Below are positions 56,237 to 64,000 of a DNA stretch of 64,000 nt, piece after piece (the stretch's first letter is position 1; each line of letters starts with the position of its first letter). Below the pieces are notes generated by a model. That model was not told where the DNA came from and made no database searches. It saw only the letters and a program-made list of their open reading frames with translations. The DNA comes from Olivibacter sp. XZL3 (lineage in GTDB: Bacteria > Bacteroidota > Bacteroidia > Sphingobacteriales > Sphingobacteriaceae), in NCBI RefSeq assembly GCF_004368405.1, contig NZ_SBJH01000109.1, forward strand, positions 47,192-111,191, written 5' to 3'. The position numbers and the translations under genes are program-made.

Positions 56237-59051
56237 ATTTACTTAAATACATCGATTTCTCGGCGTATAGATGCCTAAAATAAGGATCATCCAAATTCTT
56301 AATAAAGCGGATTGCTTCTCCGGTAGAACGCATTTCCGGACCGAGCTGCTTGTCTACGTCAGGGAATTTATCAAAAGAGAACACCGGTTCTTTAATAGCG
56401 TAACCTTCGAGCTTACGTTCGATTTTGAAATCGCTCAGCTTATTTTCGCCCAGCATTACTTTAGTAGCAATATTGATATAAGGCACGTCGTAAGCTTTGG
56501 CAATAAAAGGAACGGTACGGGAAGCTCTCGGATTCGCTTCAATTACGTATACCTTTTCATTTTTTATTGCAAACTGTATGTTCAACAGCCCTTTGACGTT
56601 GAGCGCTTTTGCAATTTTTTTGGAGTATTCTTCCATTTTCTCCTGTACGGCCGCCGACAGACTAAAAGGAGGCAATACCGCACTTGAATCGCCCGAGTGT
56701 ATACCGGCGGGCTCGATATGCTCCATCATCCCAATAATATGTACATCCTCACCATCGCATATCGAATCAGATTCCGCTTCTTCGGCGCGATCAAGGAAGT
56801 GGTCAATCAAAACTCTGTTTCCCGGCATATTCTTCATGATTTTGATGACGGCTTTTTCCAGCTCCTCATCATTAATCACAATACTCATGCCTTGCCCGCC
56901 TAATACATAACTTGGCCGAACCAACACGGGGTATCCCACTTCGTTGGCCACTTTTAAGGCTTCTTCTGCATTTTCAGCGACCCCGTATTTCGGATAAGGA
57001 ATATCCAGCTCCTTTAACAGGTCGGAGAAACGTCCACGGTCTTCAGCCAAGTCCATATCCTCGAACGATGTCCCGATGATGCGAATGCCGGTTTCCTTCA
57101 ATTTTTCAGCCATTTTAAGCGCTGTTTGACCTCCAAGCTGTACAATAACACCTTCAGGCTTTTCTAAGTCAATAATTTCCCTTACATGTTCCCAGAAAAC
57201 AGGCTCGAAGTAAAGCTTATCGGCCATGTTGAAGTCCGTTGAAACTGTTTCGGGATTACAGTTGACCATAATCGCTTCGTATCCAGCTTCTTTAGACGCC
57301 AACAGTCCATGTACACAAGAGTAATCAAATTCAATGCCTTGCCCAATCCGGTTCGGACCGGAGCCCAGCACGATAATTTTCTTTTTGTCGCTAGGAACCG
57401 ACTCGTTTTCCTCTTCAAAAGTAGAGTAATAGTAAGGTGTAGCTGCTTGAAACTCGGCTGCACAGGTGTCAACCATTTTGTATACTCGCTTAATACCCAA
57501 ATCTCTCCTGCGGTTGTATACATCATCTTCGCTCACATTGCCTAGCAACCAGGCAATCTGGCCGTCAGAAAACCCTTTCTGTTTGAGGGTCAGGAAAAAT
57601 TCCTTCGGTATATTGGAAAGCGAATACCGCTTTAATTCTGTTTCGAGTTCTACGAGCTCCTGGATCTGCACAAGGAACCACTTGTCGATCAAAGTAGCTT
57701 TTCTGATAGATTCCAAAGGTACTCCCATTTCGAAGGCGTCTTTAATATGGAAGAGGCGGCCACTGCTTGGGTGTTCCAAGCTGTGCATAATTTCCTCCAA
57801 GTTACGCAATTGTCGGCCGTCGGCACCTAATCCTAAGCGATTGGTTTCTAAACTCTGACAAGCTTTCTGTAAGGCCTCGATAAAGGTACGCCCAATAGCC
57901 ATCACCTCGCCTACTGATTTCATCTGTAAGCCCAATTCCCGATTAGCACCTTTGAATTTGGCGAAGTTCCACCGAGGAGACTTGACGATTACATAGTCTA
58001 AAGTAGGCTCAAAATAGGCAGAGGTCGTTTTAGTTATTTGGTTTTCCAGTTCATCTAAGTTATACCCAATCGCCAATTTAGCTGCAATTTTTGCAATTGG
58101 ATAGCCCGTTGCTTTTGAAGCCAAGGCCGATGAGCGGGAAACCCGAGGATTAATTTCAATGGCTATAATGTCTTCATTCTCCGGGTTTACGGAAAATTGA
58201 ACGTTACATCCACCAGCGAAGTTACCAATAGCGCGCATCATCTTAATGGCTTGATTACGCATTTCCTGGTAACAAGTATCGCTCAGCGTCATGGCCGGAG
58301 CCACCGTTATGGAGTCACCGGTATGAATACCCATGGGGTCAAAGTTCTCAATGGAACAAATGATAATCACGTTATCTTTGTTATCACGTAGAAGTTCCAA
58401 CTCATATTCCTTCCATCCTAAAACCGCTTGTTCCACAAGCACTTCATGCGTAGGAGATGCTTGTAGACCTCTACTTAAGGCCGCTTCAAATTCTTCCTTT
58501 TTGTGAACGAAGCCGCCTCCGGTTCCTCCTAATGTGTAACTCGGGCGTATAACAAGGGGGAAACCGATTTGTTGTGCTGCTTCTTTACCTTCTAAGAAAG
58601 AATTTGCTATCTTAGATTCTGCTACGCCGACACCGATATCGATCATCAACTGGCGGAATGCTTCCCGATTTTCTGTTTTTTCAATGGCGGCGACATCTAC
58701 CCCAATTACTTTTACGCCATACTTTTCCCAAATACCGCGATTGGACGCTTCAATACAAAGGTTAAGCGCTGTTTGGCCACCCATAGTTGGCAATACAGCA
58801 TCAATCTGACGCTCTTGAAGAATCTGTTCAATACTGTCAACGGTAAGGGGTAATAGATAGACGTGGTCGGCAATGACCTTATCGGTCATAATAGTCGCGG
58901 GGTTTGAATTAATAATGGAAACTTCAATACCTTCCTCTTTCAGTGAAAGAGCTGCTTGAGAACCCGAATAGTCAAACTCACAGGCCTGTCCGATAATAAT
59001 TGGGCCCGAACCGATAATCAGCACCGAGCGAATGGAGGTGTTTTTTGGCAT
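56235..59051 (-). CDS. carB: Carbamoyl-phosphate synthase large subunit, lacking the C-terminal allosteric domain
   Basis: It makes carbamoyl phosphate from bicarbonate, ammonia (from the small subunit) and two ATP, for arginine and pyrimidine synthesis. The 938-residue protein has the two duplicated ATP-grasp halves: SVLIIGSGPIIIGQACEFDY in the first and KIIVLGSGPNRIGQGIEFDY in the second, with LVRPSYVLGGQGM and VIRPSYTLGGTGG. It ends at about the point where the MGS-like allosteric domain of the E. coli enzyme (1073 residues) begins, so that domain is missing. carA is not in the window. Confidence 0.96.
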   Translation of the reverse strand: MPKNTSIRSVLIIGSGPIIIGQACEFDYSGSQAALSLKEEGIEVSIINSNPATIMTDKVIADHVYLLPLTVDSIEQILQERQIDAVLPTMGGQTALNLCIEASNRGIWEKYGVKVIGVDVAAIEKTENREAFRQLMIDIGVGVAESKIANSFLEGKEAAQQIGFPLVIRPSYTLGGTGGGFVHKKEEFEAALSRGLQASPTHEVLVEQAVLGWKEYELELLRDNKDNVIIICSIENFDPMGIHTGDSITVAPAMTLSDTCYQEMRNQAIKMMRAIGNFAGGCNVQFSVNPENEDIIAIEINPRVSRSSALASKATGYPIAKIAAKLAIGYNLDELENQITKTTSAYFEPTLDYVIVKSPRWNFAKFKGANRELGLQMKSVGEVMAIGRTFIEALQKACQSLETNRLGLGADGRQLRNLEEIMHSLEHPSSGRLFHIKDAFEMGVPLESIRKATLIDKWFLVQIQELVELETELKRYSLSNIPKEFFLTLKQKGFSDGQIAWLLGNVSEDDVYNRRRDLGIKRVYKMVDTCAAEFQAATPYYYSTFEEENESVPSDKKKIIVLGSGPNRIGQGIEFDYSCVHGLLASKEAGYEAIMVNCNPETVSTDFNMADKLYFEPVFWEHVREIIDLEKPEGVIVQLGGQTALKMAEKLKETGIRIIGTSFEDMDLAEDRGRFSDLLKELDIPYPKYGVAENAEEALKVANEVGYPVLVRPSYVLGGQGMSIVINDEELEKAVIKIMKNMPGNRVLIDHFLDRAEEAESDSICDGEDVHIIGMMEHIEPAGIHSGDSSAVLPPFSLSAAVQEKMEEYSKKIAKALNVKGLLNIQFAIKNEKVYVIEANPRASRTVPFIAKAYDVPYINIATKVMLGENKLSDFKIERKLEGYAIKEPVFSFDKFPDVDKQLGPEMRSTGEAIRFIKNLDDPYFRHLYAEKSMYLSK

Positions 59052-59409
59052 TTTATATGTTCAAAAAATATTAGTTATCAAAAAGAACGTCTTGATAAAA
59101 CAGTGCGGGAAAGCTCTATGATTGAGAAGATATTCCGACTGCTTTGTCGGAGTGCAAAGATAGGACTTTTTTGATTTATAATTTAAAAAATCACAAAAAA
59201 TAAGCGCGACTACAGTAGCTTGTATTGCAAGGCATTTTTCGTTAAGTTTGGGTATTCAATTTTATGTGATGACAAATCTCAGTATTACCAATAGGCTACA
59301 GTGCATAATATCGAAGCAAACGTCCTTGTTTTGTGAGATCAGACCCCATGAATACATACCTTTTATATTATTAGGATAGTAGACAAGAACCTTTTATTCC
59401 TGTTTAAGC
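59052..59409. other. 358-base gap between divergent carB and pnuC
   Basis: Divergent promoter region. The first part, next to carB, is AT-rich with the carB leader. No -33/-7 pair matching the consensus stood out for pnuC, and I see no riboswitch-like fold or small gene that I can support. Confidence 0.5.
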
Positions 59410-60009
59410 TTGAATATTATTCAACACCTTTACTCACAAATCATTCAAACCTCCATACTGGAATGGTTTGCGGTTATCACTGCCTTTGTCTGTATCTATT
59501 TGGCAGCCAAGCAACACATTTTAAATTGGCCAATTAGCATATTAAGTGTGTTAGCCTATGCTTATCTATTTTATCAAGCGAAGTTATATGGAGAAATGGC
59601 TTTGCAGGGATATTATCTTTTTACCGCCATCTATGGCTGGTATTACTGGTTAAAGGTAAAGCAAGAAAACCAGCGTCCGGTAGTCCGTCTTTCCTCACGA
59701 GCGATGGGCCTAGCGGTATTAGCTGCGGCATGCTTATCTGCTTTATTGGGCTTGTTCTTACACCATTATACCGACAGTGATGTGGCGTTTATTGATGGCA
59801 CCTTGGCTTCCATAAGTTTCATTGCTCAGTTCCTGATGACGAGAAAAGTATTGCAGAATTGGTTGATGTGGGTTATTGTGGACATTTTATATATTCCTCT
59901 TTTTGTCTATAAAGATTATCTGCTTACTGCAGTGCTTTATGCTATTTTAACGATTATTGCCTGGAAGGGCTATTTAGATTGGAAGCGTGTATGGAAGACA
60001 AACCAATAA
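59410..60009 (+). CDS. pnuC: Nicotinamide riboside transporter PnuC
   Basis: A 199-residue inner-membrane protein importing nicotinamide riboside for NAD synthesis. Seven hydrophobic helices can be traced, with the family's ILEWFAVITAFVCIYLAAKQ N-terminal helix, NWPISILSVLAYAYLFYQA, YYLFTAIYGWYYW and the last helix AVLYAILTIIAWKGYLDWK. The first codon is TTG; no upstream ATG is in frame. The stop codon overlaps the start of the kinase gene (TAATG), coupling uptake to phosphorylation. Confidence 0.93.
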   Translation: MNIIQHLYSQIIQTSILEWFAVITAFVCIYLAAKQHILNWPISILSVLAYAYLFYQAKLYGEMALQGYYLFTAIYGWYYWLKVKQENQRPVVRLSSRAMGLAVLAAACLSALLGLFLHHYTDSDVAFIDGTLASISFIAQFLMTRKVLQNWLMWVIVDILYIPLFVYKDYLLTAVLYAILTIIAWKGYLDWKRVWKTNQ

Positions 60010-60539
60010 TGAAAATTGCCGTGGTAGGACCGGAATCTACCGGAAAATCAAACATATCGGCGTATCTGGCTAAGGCCTATGAAACTGTTTGTGTACCTGA
60101 ATATTCACGCGAATATTGTCGGAATCTGAACAGAGCTTACACTTTGCAGGATGAACTAAACATATTTTACGGTCAAATCGCCCTGGAAAGCAGTTTAGTG
60201 CCTTTGGCCGCCAACCATCTATTAATTTGCGACACCACGTTCCTGACAGTAAAAGTTTGGTGCGACTATCTTTTTGGGGATACACCGCTAGAAGTAAAGC
60301 AGGCCTTAAACACGCATCCTTACGATTTCTATCTACTGATGGACATCGACTTGCCTTGGCAAGATGACCCGCTGCGCGATTTCCCCGAACCCGAACAACG
60401 CGCTCACTTTCTACAGGTTTGGAAAAATGAGTTGAGCGCGTTGAACGCGCGCTACCAGCTCGTTACAGGCCTAGGAGAAGAACGCTTTTTAAATGCTAAA
60501 AAGACTGTTGATAGTTTTTTGAAATCTGTTGGAATTTGA
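60009..60539 (+). CDS. NadR-type nicotinamide riboside kinase
   Basis: A 176-residue ATPase resembling the C-terminal kinase domain of NadR, which phosphorylates nicotinamide riboside to NMN. The N-terminus MKIAVVGPESTGKSNIS is a P-loop, followed by VPEYSREYCRN and a Walker-B-like LLICDTTFLTVKVWCDYLFG. LLMDIDLPWQDDPLRDFPE is a NadR kinase signature. ATG 60009 overlaps the pnuC stop; upstream ATG and TTG codons would add 5-10 residues lacking similarity. Substrate coupling with PnuC fits NAD salvage. Confidence 0.9.
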   Translation: MKIAVVGPESTGKSNISAYLAKAYETVCVPEYSREYCRNLNRAYTLQDELNIFYGQIALESSLVPLAANHLLICDTTFLTVKVWCDYLFGDTPLEVKQALNTHPYDFYLLMDIDLPWQDDPLRDFPEPEQRAHFLQVWKNELSALNARYQLVTGLGEERFLNAKKTVDSFLKSVGI

Positions 60540-60593
60540 AAGGAGATTTGAAAACTTGATCGCAAGTAAAGGAGCGAGCAACGAATAATAAAA

Positions 60594-60623
60594 AAGCCCT
60601 GCTGGTATAAAACAGCAGGGCTT
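60594..60623. terminator. Bidirectional terminator between nadR-like kinase and rng
   Basis: AAGCCCTGCTG (60594-60604) and CAGCAGGGCTT (60613-60623) form a perfect 11-pair stem with an 8-base loop, with A-rich bases to the left and a CTTC run to the right. Confidence 0.85.
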
Positions 60624-60638
60624 CTTCATGTGTGTTAT

Positions 60639-62192
60639 TTACAATTTTATTTCTTCTTCCTTGGCGTTTAAGAAGTGAAATTCATTCATAAAGTATGATG
60701 AGATAGCCTTGACCTTGATCCATTTTCCGTATTGGAAAAACCATTTCATTCGCCTCGATATCAAGCCCTTTTTTATAAAGGCCTCAATATATGGATGAAC
60801 GCAAAGTGTAATATGTTTTTCGTTCTGTTCATGTAAAACATAACTCAAATTGCTTTCGATGTCGTCCATCAGTACAATACTCGCACGAATTTCGCCGGTT
60901 CCTCCGCACGCGGGGCATTTCTCATTGGTTACGACCGTCATTTCGGGCCGAACCCGTTGCCTGGTTATCTGAACCAGTCCAAATTTACTAGGGGGAAGAA
61001 TCGTATGTTTAGCCCGATCATTACCCATACACTCCTTCAAGTAGTCGTGCAGCTCCTTCCGATTGGTCGGCTTATGCATATCAATAAAGTCAACCACTAC
61101 GATACCGCCCATATCGCGCAATCGAAGTTGACGAGCAATTTCTTTCGCAGCTTCTTTATTCACGAGGAGCGCATTATCTTCCTGATTTTCTTTGTTAGCC
61201 GTACGATTTCCGCTATTGACATCGACAACATGTAGCGCTTCGGTGTGTTCAATCACTAGATACGCTCCCCCCTGCAGGTTCACTATTTTTCCAAAAGCGG
61301 CCTTTATTTGTTTCTCTACACCGAAATGTTCGAAGATAGGATCTTTGTGTTTATACAACTTTACTATCTTTTCCAGATCGGGAGAAATTCCCTGAATGTA
61401 AGACTTCGTTTCCTCATAAATGATAGGATCATTAATATAAATATGAGAAAACTCGTCAGTCAATATATCACGCAAAATGGTAGATGTTCTATCCATTTCA
61501 CCTAATATCTTTTTAGCCGGATCGGTGGAAGCCAGGCGCTTTGTAAAGGATTCCCATTTGGTGATTAAATCCCGAAGGTCCTTCTCTAACTCTGCTACCC
61601 CCTTGCCTTCTGATACTGTACGAATGATAACGCCAAAGTTTTGAGGTTTTATTGCCTCAACAATTTTTTTAAGCCGGTTTCTCTCGGTGTTACTTTTAAT
61701 TTTCTTAGAGATAGAAACCGTGTCAGAAAAGGGCACCAAAACAACAAATCTTCCAGCAATAGATAAGTCGGAACTCAAACGCGGCCCTTTGGTTGAGATT
61801 GGCTCTTTAGCAATCTGTACCGGCAGCAACATATTTCGACTCAAAATCTCGGAAATTTTGCCCGATTTGTTGATGTCCTTTTCTAGCTTTAAACTATTGA
61901 GCAGTTTGTCTTTATAACTGCCATTCTTTACTAATTTGGTAAGCTTTATGAGCGATTGTACCTGTGGTCCTAGGTCCAGATAATGCAAAAATGCATCCTT
62001 CGCATAGCCCACATCTACAAAAGCGGCATTCAATCCGGGCATGATCTTCTTTATTCTGCCCAAATAAATGTCGCCAACAGCGTAATTATTATTTACCTGT
62101 TCCTTATTTAACTCAACAAGCTGTTTATCCTGTAGTAAAGCAATAGTTGTCCCCGCCTCTGGGGAAGAATCTACTATTAATTCCTTTACCAA
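60639..62192 (-). CDS. rng: Ribonuclease E/G family endoribonuclease (RNase G)
   Basis: A 517-residue cytoplasmic endoribonuclease of RNA decay and rRNA maturation. An N-terminal S1 domain (about 38-125, VGDIYLGRIKKIMPGLNAAF), then the catalytic DNase I-like domain with LHVVDVNSGN and MGGIVVVDFIDMHKPTNR, whose Asp residues bind magnesium, and the zinc-link ECPACGGTGEI-like CPACGG near residue 424. Length fits RNase G rather than the longer RNase E. Initiation is at TTG 62192 because upstream in-frame sequence has a stop after one codon and no ATG precedes the conserved KELIVDSS. Confidence 0.93.
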   Translation of the reverse strand: MVKELIVDSSPEAGTTIALLQDKQLVELNKEQVNNNYAVGDIYLGRIKKIMPGLNAAFVDVGYAKDAFLHYLDLGPQVQSLIKLTKLVKNGSYKDKLLNSLKLEKDINKSGKISEILSRNMLLPVQIAKEPISTKGPRLSSDLSIAGRFVVLVPFSDTVSISKKIKSNTERNRLKKIVEAIKPQNFGVIIRTVSEGKGVAELEKDLRDLITKWESFTKRLASTDPAKKILGEMDRTSTILRDILTDEFSHIYINDPIIYEETKSYIQGISPDLEKIVKLYKHKDPIFEHFGVEKQIKAAFGKIVNLQGGAYLVIEHTEALHVVDVNSGNRTANKENQEDNALLVNKEAAKEIARQLRLRDMGGIVVVDFIDMHKPTNRKELHDYLKECMGNDRAKHTILPPSKFGLVQITRQRVRPEMTVVTNEKCPACGGTGEIRASIVLMDDIESNLSYVLHEQNEKHITLCVHPYIEAFIKKGLISRRMKWFFQYGKWIKVKAISSYFMNEFHFLNAKEEEIKL

Positions 62193-62362
62193 CAGCTACT
62201 TTCTTTAGAAAGACCGCAACGGATACAGGCAGTAAAAAATTATACCCATTCCGTCATGCCTCTTTCGGTTAAACCATAAGATTGTTCAATAAAAAAACAG
62301 ACAACAACATAAACCAGCCTATAGGCGGTCCATGATAGGAAAAAACTTGCCAACAACCACAA

Positions 62363-62395
62363 TAGCCTGCACCTCAGTTCGTGAGATGCAGGCTA
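62363..62395. terminator. Extended stem-loop between rng and the small basic protein gene
   Basis: TAGCCTGCA (62363-62371) pairs with TGCAGGCTA (62387-62395) and CTCA with TGAG inside, with a one-base C/A mismatch between the two stems. No strong T-tract follows on either strand, so it may be a terminator or another structured RNA element. Confidence 0.5.
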
Positions 62396-62423
62396 CCGGA
62401 TAATGGCACGCCTGAAAATGCGC

Positions 62424-62513
62424 TTATTTTTTCTTATGTCTGTTTTTTCTTAAACGTTTCTTACGTTTGTGAGTAGCCATTTTATGTCTTTTTCTTTTTT
62501 TTCCGCTTGGCAT
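62424..62513 (-). CDS. Tiny basic AURKAIP1/COX24-domain ribosome-type protein, 29 residues
   Basis: A 29-residue protein with 18 Lys/Arg. It reads MPSGKKRKRHKMATHKRKK and ends RLRKNRHKKK. This matches the short Bacteroidota proteins annotated AURKAIP1/COX24 domain-containing, related to the mitoribosomal protein mS38, and probably sits on the small ribosomal subunit. A second ATG at codon 12 would leave 18 residues; the first is preferred as the PSGKKRKRHKM segment is part of the family. Family assignment is from memory. Confidence 0.8.
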   Translation of the reverse strand: MPSGKKRKRHKMATHKRKKRLRKNRHKKK

Positions 62514-62549
62514 AGCTTAAATTTTTAAATGTTTTATAAATTATTTTAA

Positions 62550-63392
62550 TTACTTGTTCAATTCATCAATCTTGCGATCGATGAACTGGGATAAGCTTGG
62601 ATCTGCTGCTATCGTTTTGCTTTGTTGAAAAGCTTTAATAGCCTCAGCCTTCAAGCCAATATTTTCATAACTTGTGGCTAAATAAAACCAAGCCTCTGCA
62701 CTTGGTTGGATTTCAATAACTGTTTTGAACCGGTCTACGGCTTTATCGAACTGACGGGACCGCATTGAGAACATCCCCAAGCTTGTATTTGCCTTCAGGT
62801 TCTTGGGATCTTCTTTAACGACCTCCATCAATAGGGCGATCCCCTGCATAGGTGCGCCACCTATATTGACGATTGCCGTTCCTAAACCGGCCTTAGCGTC
62901 TAGACTTTTAGGATTTAAATCGAGTGCTTTTTGATATGCTTGTTGTGCATGCTGGGTTAGTGCGGGGGCCAACACGGTATCCTGTAAATTCTCATAGGCG
63001 GCAGTAAAAGCGTCTCCCGCTTTCAGCCAATTGTCATGCGAAGGCTCTAATTTAGCGATTTCTTCATAAGTGAAACCCAAGGGAGCAGGTTTCGCAACGT
63101 CATCCCAATGACCTGCTAATTTTTTAAGTAAGTTCAGTCGCTCCTCTCCACTACTGTTGGATAAAGCGGCCTCAACCTCCGCAATTTCTTTTGTCAAGTT
63201 GGCGTTTAGCCCTTGCTTTGCAATAGTAGAGACCGACGCTAAGTTAACAGCTTCGGTCTCCGTGTTTGTAGTAGCTTCCTGTTCTTGTTCGGTATTATCA
63301 CGTTTAACCAAACCCTTAATAGGTTGCGCCATCAATACTCCCATCAGTACAACTACAAGCGCAATGACTATTATTTGTTTTGTTTTATGCAT
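62550..63392 (-). CDS. Membrane-anchored TPR protein
   Basis: A 280-residue protein with an N-terminal hydrophobic anchor (about 7-25, QIIVIALVVVLMGVLMAQPI) and tetratricopeptide repeats in the rest: a helix pair near 160-185 (YQKALDLNPKSLDAKAGLGT), then 190-215 (LLMEVVKEDPKNLKANTSLG) and 225-255 (RFKTVIEIQPSAEAWFYLAT). It probably scaffolds periplasmic or membrane protein contacts. It lies 25 bases downstream of the HU gene on the same strand, so the two are likely co-transcribed from the HU promoter. Confidence 0.85.
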   Translation of the reverse strand: MHKTKQIIVIALVVVLMGVLMAQPIKGLVKRDNTEQEQEATTNTETEAVNLASVSTIAKQGLNANLTKEIAEVEAALSNSSGEERLNLLKKLAGHWDDVAKPAPLGFTYEEIAKLEPSHDNWLKAGDAFTAAYENLQDTVLAPALTQHAQQAYQKALDLNPKSLDAKAGLGTAIVNIGGAPMQGIALLMEVVKEDPKNLKANTSLGMFSMRSRQFDKAVDRFKTVIEIQPSAEAWFYLATSYENIGLKAEAIKAFQQSKTIAADPSLSQFIDRKIDELNK

Positions 63393-63417
63393 GATTAATA
63401 TATCCGATTAAAGCAGA

Positions 63418-63702
63418 TTATTTATTACCGTTTTTTACTTTCTCAACAAAAACCTTTGCTGGTTTAAAGCTAGGAACGAAGTGCTCCGGAATAATAATAG
63501 CTGTGTTTTTTGAAATGTTACGAGCAGTTTTTTTAGCCCTTTTTTTTACAACGAAGCTACCGAATCCTCTAACGTAAACATTCTCGCCGCCCACCATAGC
63601 TCCTTTTACTACTTTGAAAAATGCTTCAACAGTTTCCTGTACATCTACTTTTTCTAAACCTGTCTTGTTAGAAATCTCTGCGATAATTTCTGCTTTAGTC
63701 AT
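63418..63702 (-). CDS. HU/IHF-family nucleoid DNA-binding protein
   Basis: A 94-residue DNA-bending protein. MTKAEIIAEISNKTGLEKVD starts the helical dimerisation part; VYVRGFGSFVVKKRAKKTAR and NIPEHFVPSFKPAK-like segments form the DNA-gripping beta arm and the C-terminal helix. Length and motifs are normal for HU. A good -33/-7 promoter lies upstream, and the TPR gene follows. Confidence 0.95.
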   Translation of the reverse strand: MTKAEIIAEISNKTGLEKVDVQETVEAFFKVVKGAMVGGENVYVRGFGSFVVKKRAKKTARNISKNTAIIIPEHFVPSFKPAKVFVEKVKNGNK

Positions 63703-63761
63703 GTTATATTCTTCTAATTGTTTTTTCGTTAACTACTGCCAGATCATTCGATTTGGGGATG

Positions 63762-63791
63762 CAAAAGTATTGCTTTTAAATGATTTACAAA
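63762..63791 (-). promoter_or_regulatory. Promoter of the HU gene (-33/-7 type)
   Basis: On the minus strand TTTG (63788-63791) is followed after 18 bases by TACTTTTG (63762-63769), a match to the Bacteroidota consensus. The predicted leader before the HU ATG is about 50 bases. Confidence 0.6.
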
Positions 63792-63883
63792 AATAAAACC
63801 TCAATTTTTATGTAAAATAACTGTCTGCGAAGCCTTTAAGGCAAAAAATTAAACTATTCAGCTAATTTATAAGCCGTTAGCAT

Positions 63884-63920
63884 ATTGGTTATCGGTTACC
63901 GGTTGTTAGTTGCCGGCTAC
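63884..63920. repeat. Intergenic repeat next to the IS edge
   Basis: Words GGTTATCGGTTACCGG and TTAGTTGCCGG in tandem; TTAGTTGCC recurs in inverted orientation at about 6434. Probably the same dispersed low-complexity family as at 6433-6462. Confidence 0.4.
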
Positions 63921-64000
63921 TGTCATGTCCTAAAAAAAGTAGACACTTTTATTGTTGTTGATTAAGATGTTGGAATGTGGGAAACTCCAGAGGAGTTTTC
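63921..64000 (-). mobile_element. Edge of an IS3-like insertion sequence with transposase C-terminus
   Basis: The element seems to start at 63921 with TGTCATGTCC and an AAGTAGACAC segment, resembling IS3-family terminal repeats. A minus-strand frame (63949-64000) reads KTPLEFPTFQHLNQQQ-stop, the usual C-terminus of IS3/IS481-type DDE integrases. Only 80 bases are visible, so family and intactness cannot be settled, and no target duplication can be checked. Confidence 0.7.

Overview
The window looks like a chromosomal segment of a Bacteroidota bacterium, most likely Sphingobacteriaceae-like. The evidence is three SusC/SusD outer-membrane pairs, lipoproteins with Cys-containing signal peptides, TAnnTTTG-type -7 promoter elements, few Shine-Dalgarno sequences, a LytTR/His_kinase two-component pair and the Lhr-MPE-ligase-exonuclease cluster. 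No rRNA, tRNA or CRISPR array was seen.

Layout. 1-6200: the tail of an SNF2 helicase, then minus-strand genes for a GH20 hexosaminidase, TrmB, an M28 peptidase and an rRNA methyltransferase. 6540-8910: an ECF sigma factor, an anti-sigma-like membrane protein and a DUF4097-type beta-repeat protein. 9025-13881: a compact RiPP-like locus with a full-length LanB-type dehydratase, a histidine kinase, a 39-residue precursor-like peptide gene and a LytTR response regulator. It has no LanC, protease or exporter, and the peptide has no cysteine. 14100-31700: three minus-strand susC-susD operons with an orphan lipoprotein gene (19720-21234) between the first and second. Each susC has a short upstream ORF ending in a shared (I/V)IKP(G/A)E-stop. 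32232-38887: dapF, then a four-gene DNA repair cluster. 39033-46106: a small membrane protein and a phosphorelay (REC-HK, a hybrid HK with three receivers, a lone REC and a CheR-type methyltransferase). 46284-49747: polyprenyl synthase, TerC-like protein, RadA. 50359-56107: a periplasmic adaptor and a 1524-residue protein fusing an RND pump to a TolC-like outer-membrane factor. 56235-64000: a short CarB, PnuC plus a NadR-type kinase, RNase G, a 29-residue basic ribosome-associated-type protein, a TPR protein, HU, and the edge of an IS3-like element.

Main regulatory observations. The hexamer GTGTAA occurs twice with an exact 21-bp period upstream of the precursor peptide gene (12913-12939), and again with the same period upstream of the orphan lipoprotein gene (19628-19654). 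This geometry fits tandem LytTR-domain binding and suggests that the local response regulator controls both genes. The three susC leaders share a peptide C-terminus, a stop codon placed in or beside an inverted repeat, and TTAAC-rich boxes further upstream, which suggests a common translation-linked control.
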